Assembly: GCA_965276675.1 (NCBI GenBank)
Contig: OZ255624.1
Coordinates: 4,588,001 to 4,652,000, forward strand
Origin: G965276675 sp965276675
GTDB lineage: Bacteria > Acidobacteriota > Terriglobia > Terriglobales > Acidobacteriaceae
Length of the DNA stretch: 64,000 nt
Direction: 5' to 3'
The position numbers and the translations under genes are program-made. Below are positions 19,299 to 28,349 of this stretch, in pieces. The number at the start of each line of letters is the position of its first letter. The stretch's first letter is position 1. The notes under the pieces were generated by a model. It was not told where the DNA came from and did no database searches. It worked only from the letters and a program-made list of their open reading frames with translations.

Positions 19299-19949
19299 TC
19301 AGTGGTCGGACATCTCCATCGGCTGCAGGACGGCGATGATCTGCTCGTAGCCGCTTACGACATGTTCCAGCGCCAGCCGATGGGCGCCGTCGACATCGTG
19401 CGCCTGAATCGCATCGATGATCGCGTCGTGCTGGCGCAGCAGGCCCGCCGCGGCTATTTCCCCCAGCCGGTCCTGGGCTGCCCAGATCAGCCGGTCGAAC
19501 TCCTCGATCAGGCTGTGCCCGACAGCGGCGATCCGCCGATTGCCGGACAGGTCGGCGATCGCACGGTGAAACGCCCGGTTGTGCTCCAGGAAGCCGGTGT
19601 AACCCGTCGGCTGGGCGGCAAAACCGCGGAACCGGTTCAGATCCACCAGGGCCGCGTCATCGGCCCTTGCGGCTTGCGCCGCGCAGGCCGGCTCGATGAG
19701 GACGCGGAGTCCATACAGATCTTCGACATCCCGCCGCAGGATCGGGTTGACCCGGTAACCTTGCCGAGGCAGCACGGTGACCAGATTCTCCTGTTCCAGC
19801 CGCAGCAGGGAATCACGCACCGGGGAACGGCTGACATGGTATTTCTCAGCCAGGATCTGTTCGCGAAGTTCCTGACCTGGCTGCAGCTCGCATGTCAGGA
19901 TCGCCCGCCGGATGGCCTGATACACGTTCTCTCGGAGCAGTACGGCCAC
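19299..19949 (-). CDS. GntR-family regulator with FCD ligand domain
   Basis: About 216 residues. The winged helix (NVYQAIRRAILTCELQPGQ, then VSRSPVRDSLLRLEQENLV) is followed by an all-helical FCD domain with metal/ligand residues (HNRAFHRAIADLSGN, LLRQHDAIIDAIQAHD, ALEHVVSGYE). This subgroup usually senses small organic acids. The GTG at 19949 is preferred because AGGAGG lies 5 nt upstream; longer frames add unconserved residues. It is probably the regulator of the downstream dehydrogenase and/or the upstream SnoaL-like gene, all on the same strand. Confidence 0.87.
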   Translation of the reverse strand: MAVLLRENVYQAIRRAILTCELQPGQELREQILAEKYHVSRSPVRDSLLRLEQENLVTVLPRQGYRVNPILRRDVEDLYGLRVLIEPACAAQAARADDAALVDLNRFRGFAAQPTGYTGFLEHNRAFHRAIADLSGNRRIAAVGHSLIEEFDRLIWAAQDRLGEIAAAGLLRQHDAIIDAIQAHDVDGAHRLALEHVVSGYEQIIAVLQPMEMSDH

Positions 19950-20313
19950 GACTTCCTCCTGGACATCATGTCCTTGGGCGACAACACGGTACCCCGGCGG
20001 CAACGGCTCGCGCACGCCGTACTGGCCACCGACTGCGGACCGCGACGGCGCGTTGGAACGGGCCAGAGGCTGGCAGCGAGGCTCAGGCGACGGGCAGCGT
20101 GCAGGCCACTCGTCAGCGACCGCCCGGCACAACGGTTGGCGCAGGTCGCCGCGGCGACCGATGGGCCGCTTCAGACAAAGTCGCAGTCTGCCGCCGCAGG
20201 CGGTCTAAATTGGCCTTCGTTTAGTCGACGTTACCACAGCGCATCGGCGGAACGCATCCGGCGCAGGCCCAAGGAACAATCAATCGCCCCGTCCTGGTCT
20301 TGCAAGATGGTCG
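19950..20313. other. Intergenic, no gene seen
   Basis: 364 bp between the GntR gene and the SnoaL-like gene, both on the minus strand. No conserved coding frame, RNA or strong terminator was found. It probably holds the regulator's promoter. Confidence 0.4.
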
Positions 20314-20832
20314 TTACTCCAGCATTAGACCGTTACTTGGCAGCGTCTTGTCCAGCACCTTGGAGGCCTGCTCCGCGCCGGTGACCGGCAGGCCCTCGCG
20401 GTCGAGCAGGCCGACCTGCACCAGCACCGCTGCCTGATCCCAGTAGATATGCTCGTGCACCAGCTTGTCGCCCTGGAACTGCACGATCGCGACCATCGGG
20501 ATCTGCACGGCGCGGCCGGTGGGTGCAATCCGCGGCAGCATCCAGTCGATCGGCGTGGTGTGGGTGAACTGCAAGACGAACTCATCCACAATGCGGTCCG
20601 TGCCGACCGTGCGGCTGACCGGGACCATCGTCAGGTCGGGTGGATTGGCGCCGATGAAGTGCGTGGCGTAGAAGCGCTTCAGTGCGTCATGACCGACACC
20701 GCCGGTCATGGTCGGGATGTGGTTCACGTAAGGCTCGTCAACCATCGTTGCCATGGTTGCATCAACGTCACGGGTCTCGAATTCATAACGACAGTGCGTT
20801 TCCCACAGTCTGACCAGGGTATCATCGCTCAT
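20314..20832 (-). CDS. SnoaL-like/NTF2-fold protein
   Basis: A 172-residue single-domain protein with the NTF2-like pattern: an N-terminal helix (LVRLWETHCRYEFETRDVDATMATM), PYVNHIPTMTGGVG, the FYATHFIGANPPD segment and a C-terminal sheet with IVQFQGDKLVHEHIYWDQ. Such proteins act as small cyclases, hydrolases or binding proteins, and the HEHIYWDQ stretch is typical of the ester-cyclase/dehydratase-like group. No substrate can be assigned. Same strand as the GntR and dehydrogenase genes. Confidence 0.75.
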   Translation of the reverse strand: MSDDTLVRLWETHCRYEFETRDVDATMATMVDEPYVNHIPTMTGGVGHDALKRFYATHFIGANPPDLTMVPVSRTVGTDRIVDEFVLQFTHTTPIDWMLPRIAPTGRAVQIPMVAIVQFQGDKLVHEHIYWDQAAVLVQVGLLDREGLPVTGAEQASKVLDKTLPSNGLMLE

Positions 20833-21174
20833 CGATACATTCTCCGGTAAATGCAGCCAGCGTCCAACGTTTTCGAATGCTTGCCAACCTCAGTCCAGGA
20901 CCAGCGGCCACGACCGCTTCAGCATTTGTTCACGGTGGCGATTGCAGCCCTCGGCATTCGGCGATGCAGAATACGCCAGTACGGGCATCTCGGCATTATT
21001 CGAATGTCTTGTAAACGACATACAGACACCCAGGCAAAATAGAGCATCGAGCAAGTGATATATTAAGGCAACTGAAGTCAAATCTTGTTTATCCCGTACC
21101 GGATCTTACAGCGGCCGTAACAGCAGCTCAGGTCACCGTGTGGTGCCATGCGGCGTCACCGGACGACTGATCGA
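20833..21174. other. AT-richer intergenic region
   Basis: About 340 bp between the SnoaL-like and YeaQ-like genes. It is relatively A/T-rich around 20980-21100 (cttgtaaacgacatacag, tgatatattaagg), suggesting promoter DNA. No credible gene or RNA. Confidence 0.4.
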
Positions 21175-21462
21175 CTACCGGTTCGGGCCGGTCAGCGGTG
21201 CGCCGGTGTTCGGCCGGTTCCGAATCACCACTCGGTAAATCGCGAGAATAATCACCGCACCAACAACAGAGCCGATAAATCGCGCACTTTGTTCGCCATG
21301 ATACCAACCAAGCGCCCGTCCAAGGCCAGTGGCCACGACAGAACCGCCGATCCCCAGCAGAATAGTAACAATGAAGCCACCCGGATCGCGCCCCGGCATT
21401 ATCAGCTTGGCCAGCGCGCCAGCAACGAAACCGACAATGATTGCCCAAAGGAAGCTTAACAT
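21175..21462 (-). CDS. GlsB/YeaQ/YmgE-family small membrane protein
   Basis: 95 residues with three hydrophobic helices: MLSFLWAIIVGFVAGALAKL, GFIVTILLGIGGSVVATGLG and FIGSVVGAVIILAIYRVVI. The PGRDPGG loop between helices 1 and 2 is the family hallmark. Annotated in databases as 'transglycosylase-associated', but the function is unknown and linked to general stress. The ATG at 21462 gives the family N-terminus; the longer frame is not conserved. Confidence 0.9.
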   Translation of the reverse strand: MLSFLWAIIVGFVAGALAKLIMPGRDPGGFIVTILLGIGGSVVATGLGRALGWYHGEQSARFIGSVVGAVIILAIYRVVIRNRPNTGAPLTGPNR

Positions 21463-21676
21463 GACACCTGTCCTTGCTGCGGGTTTGGCCGCCAATACAG
21501 CATGGACGCAATACGGATCGCGGCAAGGGGCCAATCCGCAAAATCGGCTGCGCGCGGCTTCAGCAATGGCGATTTCCGAGCACCGGCCTGCCCGCGTGGC
21601 GACGCGGCACAACACCACGGCGGGGCCGGTTGGGCGTCAACCTTTTCTTCATCTCTTTGCGGCATACGATTGTTCG

Positions 21677-22996
21677 ATGTCCCCGCTCCTCGATCGCCCT
21701 GACAGAGGCCTGCTCGTGGCCGCGACGGGCCTGTTGGCGGCCTCTCTCGCCGTGGGGATGGTCGCGCCGCCGCTGTTCGGGCTGCTGCTGACCACGTCGG
21801 TCATCGCCGGCATCGTCTTCCTGGCGTTCTGCTTTCCTATCGGCTTCTGCATCGGCTGGCTGCTGATCACCGGCATGAGCCTGGAGATGGCGGTGAACGA
21901 CTGGGTCGGCGCCGAGGCTTATCAGCCGACGATCGCCGCGCTGAAGGGGGCCGAGATCGGCCTCGGGCTGCTGTGCATGCTGCGATACGGTCCGCGGCTG
22001 GATCCGCTGTGCCCGGCCTGGGCCTATCCGGTGATGCTGGCGCAGGGCTTCGTGCATGGCCTTTATCCGGGGCTGTCGGCGATGGACAGCCTACGCTCCA
22101 TGATCGGCTCGATGACGCCGTTCATCTTCAGCTTCTGCCGGATGCCGGTAAGGTGGGCGGATGCAATCATCAGGACGACGCAGTGGTGCGCGGTGGCGGC
22201 GGTCGTGGCGTGCCTGCCGCTGAGCGCGGTCGACCTGCGGCCGCTGTTCATCGACAGCGGCGGAATGCGGCTGGCCGGCCTGGGCCATCCGGCGTTCCTC
22301 GCCGGGGTCTGCCTGCCGGCGATCTATGCCTGCCTGATCACGCTGTTCCGCACCGGCCGGCGAGGCGACCTGCTGCTGCTGCTGGTCAACATCGTGATCC
22401 TGGTGCTGACCGGCGCGCGCGCCCCGTTCGTCTATGCGATGGTGGTAACGGTGGTCAGCCTGGTCTCCATCCGCAGCAGCACCTTCGCCGCAGCAAACCG
22501 GCTGCTGCTGGTGCTTGCCGCGGCGGCGCTGCTGCCGGTGCTGGTTCTGCTGGCCGGTGACCTGAATGAGATCCGCCTGTTCAACGTGATGCTGAACCAG
22601 ACCGACAACCTGAGCGGACGGGATCTGCTGTGGCCCACCTTCCAGCAGGCCGCCGCTGAATCGCCCTGGGTCGGCTGGGGCACCGGGGCGGGCAACGTGG
22701 TGATCCCGCAGGATGGCAGGATCGTGCAGATCCTGCACACCTGGGCAGCCCACAACGAGTACTTGCGGATCGAGGTCGAGGGCGGCGCGCTGGGCGAGGC
22801 GCTGCTGGTTGCAATGTTCGTCGCCTGGATCGTCGTGCGCACCCGGGCGCTGCGGCCTGCCGATCGGCGCATCATGCGGCTGGCCTTCCTCGCCTTCGCC
22901 TGCCACGCCTTTACCGACAACGTGCTGATCTCCACCCCCGCCTGCGTGCTGTTCGTGTTTGCCAGCGCGGTATTCGCGCGGCCGGTGCCGGAATAA
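21677..22996 (+). CDS. O-antigen ligase/polymerase-like membrane protein
   Basis: About 439 residues, with roughly ten or more hydrophobic helices. A large periplasmic loop (LNEIRLFNVMLNQ to HTWAAHNEYLRIEVEGG) contains the WVGWGTGAGN and H-N-E-Y-L-R residues typical of the Wzy/WaaL O-antigen ligase superfamily. It would join or polymerise lipid-linked glycans at the outer face of the inner membrane. The ATG at 21677 begins MSPLLDRPDRG. It precedes a secreted beta-propeller gene and a sterol-desaturase-like gene on the same strand; a GT2 gene lies ~3.3 kb on. Confidence 0.8.
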   Translation: MSPLLDRPDRGLLVAATGLLAASLAVGMVAPPLFGLLLTTSVIAGIVFLAFCFPIGFCIGWLLITGMSLEMAVNDWVGAEAYQPTIAALKGAEIGLGLLCMLRYGPRLDPLCPAWAYPVMLAQGFVHGLYPGLSAMDSLRSMIGSMTPFIFSFCRMPVRWADAIIRTTQWCAVAAVVACLPLSAVDLRPLFIDSGGMRLAGLGHPAFLAGVCLPAIYACLITLFRTGRRGDLLLLLVNIVILVLTGARAPFVYAMVVTVVSLVSIRSSTFAAANRLLLVLAAAALLPVLVLLAGDLNEIRLFNVMLNQTDNLSGRDLLWPTFQQAAAESPWVGWGTGAGNVVIPQDGRIVQILHTWAAHNEYLRIEVEGGALGEALLVAMFVAWIVVRTRALRPADRRIMRLAFLAFACHAFTDNVLISTPACVLFVFASAVFARPVPE

Positions 22997-23060
22997 CCTT
23001 GCCCGGTCCGACCGCCGTGGCGTAGGGAACGGCGCCATCCTCGTGGAGTCGATTTGCCCG

Positions 23061-24029
23061 ATGCGGCGACTTTTCCTTTTGATATTCCTGATGATTGCCG
23101 GCGTGACGGTCGGCCGAGCCGCCTGCGCCGGCGGCATCGCCTTCGTCGTGAACTCCGGCGGCGCCTCGATCAGCGTGATCGACATGGCCACAAAGCAGGA
23201 GGTACGCCGCATCCCCACCCTGCGGGAGCCGCACCACCTGATGCTCAGCCCGGACGGCCGCAGCCTGCTGGTCGGCGACACCGCGGGCAACCAGATGATG
23301 TTCCTCGATCCGGTCACCGGATCGGTGCAGAAGCGGCTGCCGATGGCCGACCCCTACCAGTTGGGTTTCAGCCCGGATGGCCGGTTCCTGGTGGTCAACG
23401 GCCTGGCACGCAACCAGGTGGATGTCTACGACACTGCCAGCATGCGGCTGGTCAAGCGCTTCCCGGTTGTCGCCACGCCCAGCCATCTGGCGTTCTCGCC
23501 CGACTCGGCGGTGGTCTTTGTCAGCCTGCAGGACAGCGACAAGCTGGCGGCCTTCGACCTGCGGACGATGACGGCGAAATGGACAGAGCCGGTCGGCCGC
23601 ACACCGGCAGGGGTGTTGTGGCTGGACGGCAGGGTGCTGGTCGCCGACATGGGCACCGACTATATCGCCGTGGTTGACCCAGCCGACGGCAAGGTGCTGC
23701 GGCACGTGCAGACCGGCCGCGGCGCGCACAACCTGTTCCTCTCACCCGACCGCCGGATCCTGTGGGTGAACAACCGCGCCGGGGGCACCACGGTGTCGCT
23801 GGATGCAGCCAGCTTGCAGCCGATCCGCAGCTACAGCATCCCCGGCGGTCCGGACGACATGGATTTCGCGCCCGATGGGAAGATCTGGATCACGCGGCGC
23901 TGGGCGGAGAAGGTCTCGATCCTGGATCCCGCAACCGGCGCTTGTCAGACGATCGAAGTCGGCCGCTCTCCGCACGGCCTGTTCCTGAACCCGACGGCGC
24001 CGTCGCCCACGGTGGTCTCCAGCCGCTGA
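23061..24029 (+). CDS. Secreted YVTN-type beta-propeller protein
   Basis: 322 residues: a signal peptide (MRRLFLLIFLMIAGVTVGRAACA) followed by about seven ~40-residue blades with repeated LSPDGRSLLV, FSPDGRFLVV, FSPDSAVVFV and LSPDRRILWV motifs. YVTN propellers act as extracytoplasmic binding or electron-transfer-associated scaffolds; no enzymatic residues stand out. The stop overlaps the start of the next gene by one base (TGATG), implying coupled expression with the desaturase-like membrane protein. Confidence 0.82.
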   Translation: MRRLFLLIFLMIAGVTVGRAACAGGIAFVVNSGGASISVIDMATKQEVRRIPTLREPHHLMLSPDGRSLLVGDTAGNQMMFLDPVTGSVQKRLPMADPYQLGFSPDGRFLVVNGLARNQVDVYDTASMRLVKRFPVVATPSHLAFSPDSAVVFVSLQDSDKLAAFDLRTMTAKWTEPVGRTPAGVLWLDGRVLVADMGTDYIAVVDPADGKVLRHVQTGRGAHNLFLSPDRRILWVNNRAGGTTVSLDAASLQPIRSYSIPGGPDDMDFAPDGKIWITRRWAEKVSILDPATGACQTIEVGRSPHGLFLNPTAPSPTVVSSR

Positions 24030-24970
24030 TGGGCGACCCGTTCGACCTTGCGGCCGGCTGGCTGCAGGAGCATCTGCTGATCCCGGCGCTGTACCAGGCC
24101 GGGCTGATGAACTGGGAGGATGTGTCGTACGGCTGGGCGCTGTTCGCGCTGTATGGCGCCGCCCAGGTCGCGGTGACCTTTGCCGTCTGCCTGCCGCTGG
24201 AGCGGTGGCGCCCGGTCGAGCGCTGGCCGGACAGCCATGCCATCTGGGTCGACGTCGCCTATACCGTGCTGTCGCGGGTCGGCGTGCTGCCGCTGATCAC
24301 CTATGTGCTGTTCTATCGCGCGCAGGTCTCGGTCAGCGGCTGGATGGCCGACCAGGGTTGGGTGCCGCCAACGCTGGAGGGGCTGTTTCCCGCCCTGCTG
24401 GGCCAGCAGGTGCTGACCTTCGTGCTGTACGCGATCATCCTGGATGGCGCCGAATACCTGCGGCATTTCCTGTCGCACCGGTTCCGCTGGTGGTGGGCGC
24501 TGCACTCGCTGCATCACGCGCAGCGGCAGATGACGTTCTGGTCGGATGACCGCAACCATCTGCTGGACGACGCGATCGCCTTCGTGTGGTTCGGCGTCAT
24601 CGCGCTGCTGATCGGCGTGCCGCCGCTGCAGTTTCCGCTGCTGGTGCTGGTGCTGCGGTTCCTCGAGTCGCTGTCGCACGCCAACGTGCGGCTGTCGTTC
24701 GGCTGGCTGGGCGACCGGCTGCTGATCTCGCCGCGCTTCCATCGCGCGCATCATGGCGTCCGATCGGCCGGTCAGCGCAGTTGCAACTATGGCGCGGTGC
24801 TGCCCTGGTGGGACATGATCTTCGGCACCGCGGACTTCGCGCGCGCCTATGTGCGCACTGGCGACCCATCGGGGGAAGAGGCACTGGCGACCGGGACGTG
24901 GGTGCAGCAGCAACGGGCTGGGCTGCGCCGCTTTGCCGGTGCCCTTGGCGGGCGGCGGGTTCGGGCCTGA
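24029..24970 (+). CDS. Sterol desaturase/fatty-acid hydroxylase-superfamily membrane protein
   Basis: 313 residues, about five membrane segments. The di-iron histidine clusters are seen: RHFLSH, HSLHHAQ, LSHANVRL and HRAHHG. Members hydroxylate or desaturate lipids, sterols or hopanoids, and the substrate is unknown here. Translationally coupled (TGATG) to the YVTN protein. C-terminal basic tail (RRFAGALGGRRVRA). Confidence 0.87.
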   Translation: MGDPFDLAAGWLQEHLLIPALYQAGLMNWEDVSYGWALFALYGAAQVAVTFAVCLPLERWRPVERWPDSHAIWVDVAYTVLSRVGVLPLITYVLFYRAQVSVSGWMADQGWVPPTLEGLFPALLGQQVLTFVLYAIILDGAEYLRHFLSHRFRWWWALHSLHHAQRQMTFWSDDRNHLLDDAIAFVWFGVIALLIGVPPLQFPLLVLVLRFLESLSHANVRLSFGWLGDRLLISPRFHRAHHGVRSAGQRSCNYGAVLPWWDMIFGTADFARAYVRTGDPSGEEALATGTWVQQQRAGLRRFAGALGGRRVRA

Positions 24971-25034
24971 CCGCCGCGGCGTATTTCCGTCCGCGGCGGC
25001 ACATGGCAGCATGTCGGTCAGGAGGACTCGGGCC

Positions 25035-25868
25035 ATGAACGACATGCCAACCACCCAGGACACGCCAACCACCCAGGACACGCCGGCGCTGGACGGCAAG
25101 GCGATCGCCGAACTGGCGGAGCAGATGAACCAGTTGCTGCGGCTGCGGACCTTTCCGATCGGCATGAAGCTGTTCGAGGATGTTGCCGAGATGGAGGCCG
25201 TCCCCGGCCTGCGCCGCCCGGCACGCGGAAAGACCTACTCGACGTGCCAGCTCGTCACCCAATCCCGCATGGCCGGCTTCACGCTTGGCATCACCACCGA
25301 GAACGTGCCCGCCTTTTCGAGCTGCAGCAGCGTGATCGGACTGGACGCGCCGGGCGAGGTCTACACCTCCGGCCGCAAGATGGAGGGTGTGTGGTTCGAG
25401 AACCGTGACGCCGCCGCCGCGCACCAGGCCCAGATGCCGCGGGTCGCACCGGGCACCTGGCACGGGCTGGCGGTCTCGCCGCTGCGCACCGCGCGGCTGA
25501 ACCCGCCCGATGTCTGCCTGTTCTACGGCAATCCCGCCCAGATGATCCTGTTCATCAACGGCCTGCAGTGGCGCAACTATCAGCGCTATGACTTCAGCAT
25601 CACTGGTGAGAGCGCCTGTGCGGACAGTTGGGGCAGTGCGTTGAAGAACCGCAAGGTCAGCCTGTCGATCCCGTGCTATGCCGAACGGCGTTACGGCGGC
25701 GTGGCGGATGACGAGATGCTGATGGCCTGCCCGCCGGCCGACCTGCAGCGCGCGGTTACCGGCCTTGTCGGGCTGTCGAAGGCCGGGCTCTGCTATCCGA
25801 TCATGCCGTTCGGCCCGCAGGCTGAGCCAGGTGAGGGCATGGCCAAAAGCTATGGCGGAAAAAGCTGA
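25035..25868 (+). CDS. DUF169 protein
   Basis: 277 residues. After a variable head with a perfect tandem repeat (TTQDTP twice) comes the DUF169 domain: LLRLRTFPIGMKLF, the Cys-containing STCQLVTQSRM, PAFSSCSSVIGL, and VCLFYGNPAQMILFINGLQW followed by SLSIPCYAERRYG. Several conserved Cys suggest metal or cofactor binding, but the family is uncharacterised. AGGAGG lies 9 nt before the ATG. MoaD follows on the same strand after 124 bp. Confidence 0.82.
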   Translation: MNDMPTTQDTPTTQDTPALDGKAIAELAEQMNQLLRLRTFPIGMKLFEDVAEMEAVPGLRRPARGKTYSTCQLVTQSRMAGFTLGITTENVPAFSSCSSVIGLDAPGEVYTSGRKMEGVWFENRDAAAAHQAQMPRVAPGTWHGLAVSPLRTARLNPPDVCLFYGNPAQMILFINGLQWRNYQRYDFSITGESACADSWGSALKNRKVSLSIPCYAERRYGGVADDEMLMACPPADLQRAVTGLVGLSKAGLCYPIMPFGPQAEPGEGMAKSYGGKS

Positions 25869-25992
25869 GCCACGGCCAGGGTCTGGTGAGTCCCGCGGTG
25901 CAGGGGGTCGCGCGCAACCGGGGCTGCCGGTTCGCGGCCTGCGTCCCTATCTTGATGGCACAAGCGACGCCGACAAGTGGACCCGAACCGAC

Positions 25993-26256
25993 ATGAACCA
26001 ACCCGTCACCATCCTGTACTTCGCCTCGGTCCGGGAACGGATCGGGCTTTCGCAGGAAAGCCTTCCACTGCCGGAGGGCATCGTTACCGTGCATCACCTG
26101 CTGGACCATCTGGCCGCCCGCAGCCCCGCCCATGCTGCGGCGTTGCAGAACACCCGCGCGCTGCGGTTCGCGGTCAACCAGGAATTCACCAACGCCGCGC
26201 AGCCGGTCAGGCCGGGCGATGAGATCGCCTTCTTTCCGCCGATGACCGGCGGCTGA
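25993..26256 (+). CDS. moaD: MoaD-family sulfur carrier (molybdopterin synthase small subunit)
   Basis: 87 residues with a beta-grasp fold pattern: MNQPVTILYFASVRERIG at the N-terminus, LAVNQEF-like RFAVNQEFTN, and PGDEIAFFPPMTGG ending in the required C-terminal Gly-Gly, which is adenylated and thiocarboxylated. MoaE is not adjacent. It would supply dithiolene sulfur for Mo-cofactor, which the dehydrogenase subunit at 16.8-19.1 kb requires. The stop abuts the stop of the convergent glycosyltransferase gene. Confidence 0.87.
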   Translation: MNQPVTILYFASVRERIGLSQESLPLPEGIVTVHHLLDHLAARSPAHAAALQNTRALRFAVNQEFTNAAQPVRPGDEIAFFPPMTGG

Positions 26257-27171
26257 TCAGCCCGCGACCGGCTGCAGCCGCGCCGGGTCCGGCCGGACCA
26301 GGGTCTGCGCCTGGCGCAGCGCCAGCAGTTGGAACATCCGGTCGACCGCCGTTGTCCGCGGCACTGGGTGGCGGATCAGATAGGCCTGGATCATGTCGTC
26401 GGCGTACTCCGGCAGGCCCTCATAACCGTGCAGGTAGACAATGCTGCGGATCGCCAGGTTCTCCAGCCGCCCCCGCATCTGGCGGATCTTGCGGTGGAAC
26501 TGCCGCCGCAGGTCCTGCGCCCGGAACACAGAAAGCTGCGGGATCCGGTAGGTCGCGTGCGGGCTGCTGACGATCCGCCCCGGCTCCCACGGCTGGTGCA
26601 CCGAATCTAGGTCGTGCATGGCCATCGAGCCGATCAGGCCGTCGCCGTAGTACAGCCCGATCGGTATCCTGATCCGCCGTGCAACCAGCCGGTCGAGGAA
26701 ATCCCGGCGCAAGGCGTGGAACTGGCCGTGCAACTGGCCGCCCTGCGTCAGCACCTCGGCGGAGCGGCGGCGCATCGTCCGCCCGTTCGCGGCAATGCCC
26801 GTCGCCGCCACCGCCCGCGGGCTGCACGCGAGTGCGCTCTCCAGCGCGTCAAGGGCTGTCGGGGCAATCGTGGCATAGGCATCAACGAAGAAGTACAGTG
26901 CGGCGTCTGCCCGCAGGTCGTAGAAGAACCGGTTCATGGCGTTGGCCTTGTCGCCATGCGCAATGACATGGACCGACAGCGCCGCACCGCACCGCCTGGC
27001 AGCCGCCAATGCCGCTTGCCTGCTGTCGTCGCTGCAGCCATTGATGACCAGGGTGATCAGGGCACGGCGCGTCTGGCTGGCCTGAGCGATGCTTTCGATA
27101 CACGCTGCGATCGACCGTTGCTCATTGCGGCAGAACACCGCGATGTTCCAGTCCCATTGCATGGGCGCCAT
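26257..27171 (-). CDS. Family 2 glycosyltransferase
   Basis: About 304 residues. A GT-A Rossmann start (WNIAVFCRNEQRSIAACIESI, TLVINGCSDDS) and a DxD-like site in FFVDAYATI support a GT2 enzyme using a nucleotide sugar. The GGQLHGQFHALRRDFLDRL and GLYYGDGLIGSM segments are typical acceptor regions. The ATG at 27171 has GGAG 8 nt upstream; ATGs at 27198 and 27162 are alternatives. No membrane helix. It is probably part of surface-polysaccharide synthesis with the ligase-like gene at 21.7 kb. Confidence 0.78.
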   Translation of the reverse strand: MAPMQWDWNIAVFCRNEQRSIAACIESIAQASQTRRALITLVINGCSDDSRQAALAAARRCGAALSVHVIAHGDKANAMNRFFYDLRADAALYFFVDAYATIAPTALDALESALACSPRAVAATGIAANGRTMRRRSAEVLTQGGQLHGQFHALRRDFLDRLVARRIRIPIGLYYGDGLIGSMAMHDLDSVHQPWEPGRIVSSPHATYRIPQLSVFRAQDLRRQFHRKIRQMRGRLENLAIRSIVYLHGYEGLPEYADDMIQAYLIRHPVPRTTAVDRMFQLLALRQAQTLVRPDPARLQPVAG

Positions 27172-27273
27172 CCGTTCGACTCCGCAACGCTGCGTCATCT
27201 CTTATGGCATGATTTCGATGCGGTATTAAACCGTTTATTTTACGCTCCGGTTGCGCGCGCGCTCGACGCCCCT

Positions 27274-27303
27274 CTTGTGGTCGCCCATCTTGTAGTCGCC
27301 CAT
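27274..27303. repeat. 15-bp tandem repeat (2 copies plus partial third)
   Basis: cttgt(g/a)gtcgcccat occurs twice head-to-tail, and a third copy starts (cttgctgccat). It lies between the divergent GT2 and 2OG-oxygenase genes, within the region where their promoters should be. Confidence 0.7.
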
Positions 27304-27365
27304 CTTGCTGCCATGCCGTCGCATGTTAGGCTGCTGCGCACCCATCGCGGCAGAGGCTCGTTGTC

Positions 27366-28349
27366 ATGACCGACCGGATACCAGTGCTGGACATCGGGGA
27401 CTACCTGGCCGGCGTGCCGGGGGCGCGACAGGCGCTGGCCAATGCAATCGCCGCCACCTGCCAGGATACCGGCTTCCTGGTCATCACTGATCACGGCATC
27501 GATCCAATATTGATCGACGACGCGTTTGCCGCCGCCTCCGACTTCTTCGATCTTGATACGGCTCGGAAGCTGCAACTGAAGGTCGGCGACCTCAACATCG
27601 GCTATCTGCCATACGGCGCACAGATCGTGCGGACCTCCAAAATCAACAACAACACCCAGCCGAACCGGAGCGAAAGCTTCTATATCGTTACAGACCTGAC
27701 TGAGGACGACCCGCGCATCGCCGCTGCCGACCCGCTGTATGGCCTGAACCACTGGCCGCGGGAGATGCCCTCGTTCAAGGCCCGCACCCTGGCGTATTTC
27801 CAGGCGATGCGGCCGCTGGCGCAGCGGATGGTCTCGGTGATCGCCACGTCGCTGGGTCTGCCGGACGACTATTTCGACGCCGACTTCCATGAGCCGACGA
27901 TCACCCTGCGGCTGATCCGCTATCCCACCCACGACGGCGCTGCGGACAACCAGTTCGGTTTTGCCCCGCATATCGACACCAGCTTTCTGACCCTGCTGGC
28001 CCAGTCCGCCCTGCCGGGGCTGGAGGTTCGCACCCGTGAGGGTGAGTGGATCCGGCCGCCGGTCCAGCCCGGCACGTTTGTGGTCAACACCGGTGAGATG
28101 CTGGCGCGCTACTCCAACGACCGCTACGTCCCCACGCCGCATCGGGTCATCAACGCAAACAACGCGCTGCGCCACGCGGTGCCGTTCTTCTATGGCCCGG
28201 GACTGCAGGCGGTGATCCGGCCGGTACCGACCTGCGTCAGCGCGGACAATCCCGCGAACTACGAGCCGCTGCTGTATGCCGACCACCGGCGGAAGCTGAA
28301 CCTGACCAACTTTGATCACCGGCGTAGGGATGCGGAGAAGGCGGCCTAG
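27366..28349 (+). CDS. Isopenicillin-N-synthase-like 2OG-Fe(II) oxygenase
   Basis: 327 residues. The N-terminal DIOX_N segment (IPVLDIGDYLAGVPGA, DTGFLVITDHG) is followed by the jelly-roll core. The iron ligands are the HxD pair in GFAPHIDTSFLTLL and the distal His in PTPHRVINANN, and the 2OG-binding Arg/Ser lies in that distal segment (HRVI...). This family hydroxylates or desaturates small molecules; the substrate is unknown. It stands alone, followed by a palindromic repeat element. Confidence 0.85.
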   Translation: MTDRIPVLDIGDYLAGVPGARQALANAIAATCQDTGFLVITDHGIDPILIDDAFAAASDFFDLDTARKLQLKVGDLNIGYLPYGAQIVRTSKINNNTQPNRSESFYIVTDLTEDDPRIAAADPLYGLNHWPREMPSFKARTLAYFQAMRPLAQRMVSVIATSLGLPDDYFDADFHEPTITLRLIRYPTHDGAADNQFGFAPHIDTSFLTLLAQSALPGLEVRTREGEWIRPPVQPGTFVVNTGEMLARYSNDRYVPTPHRVINANNALRHAVPFFYGPGLQAVIRPVPTCVSADNPANYEPLLYADHRRKLNLTNFDHRRRDAEKAA

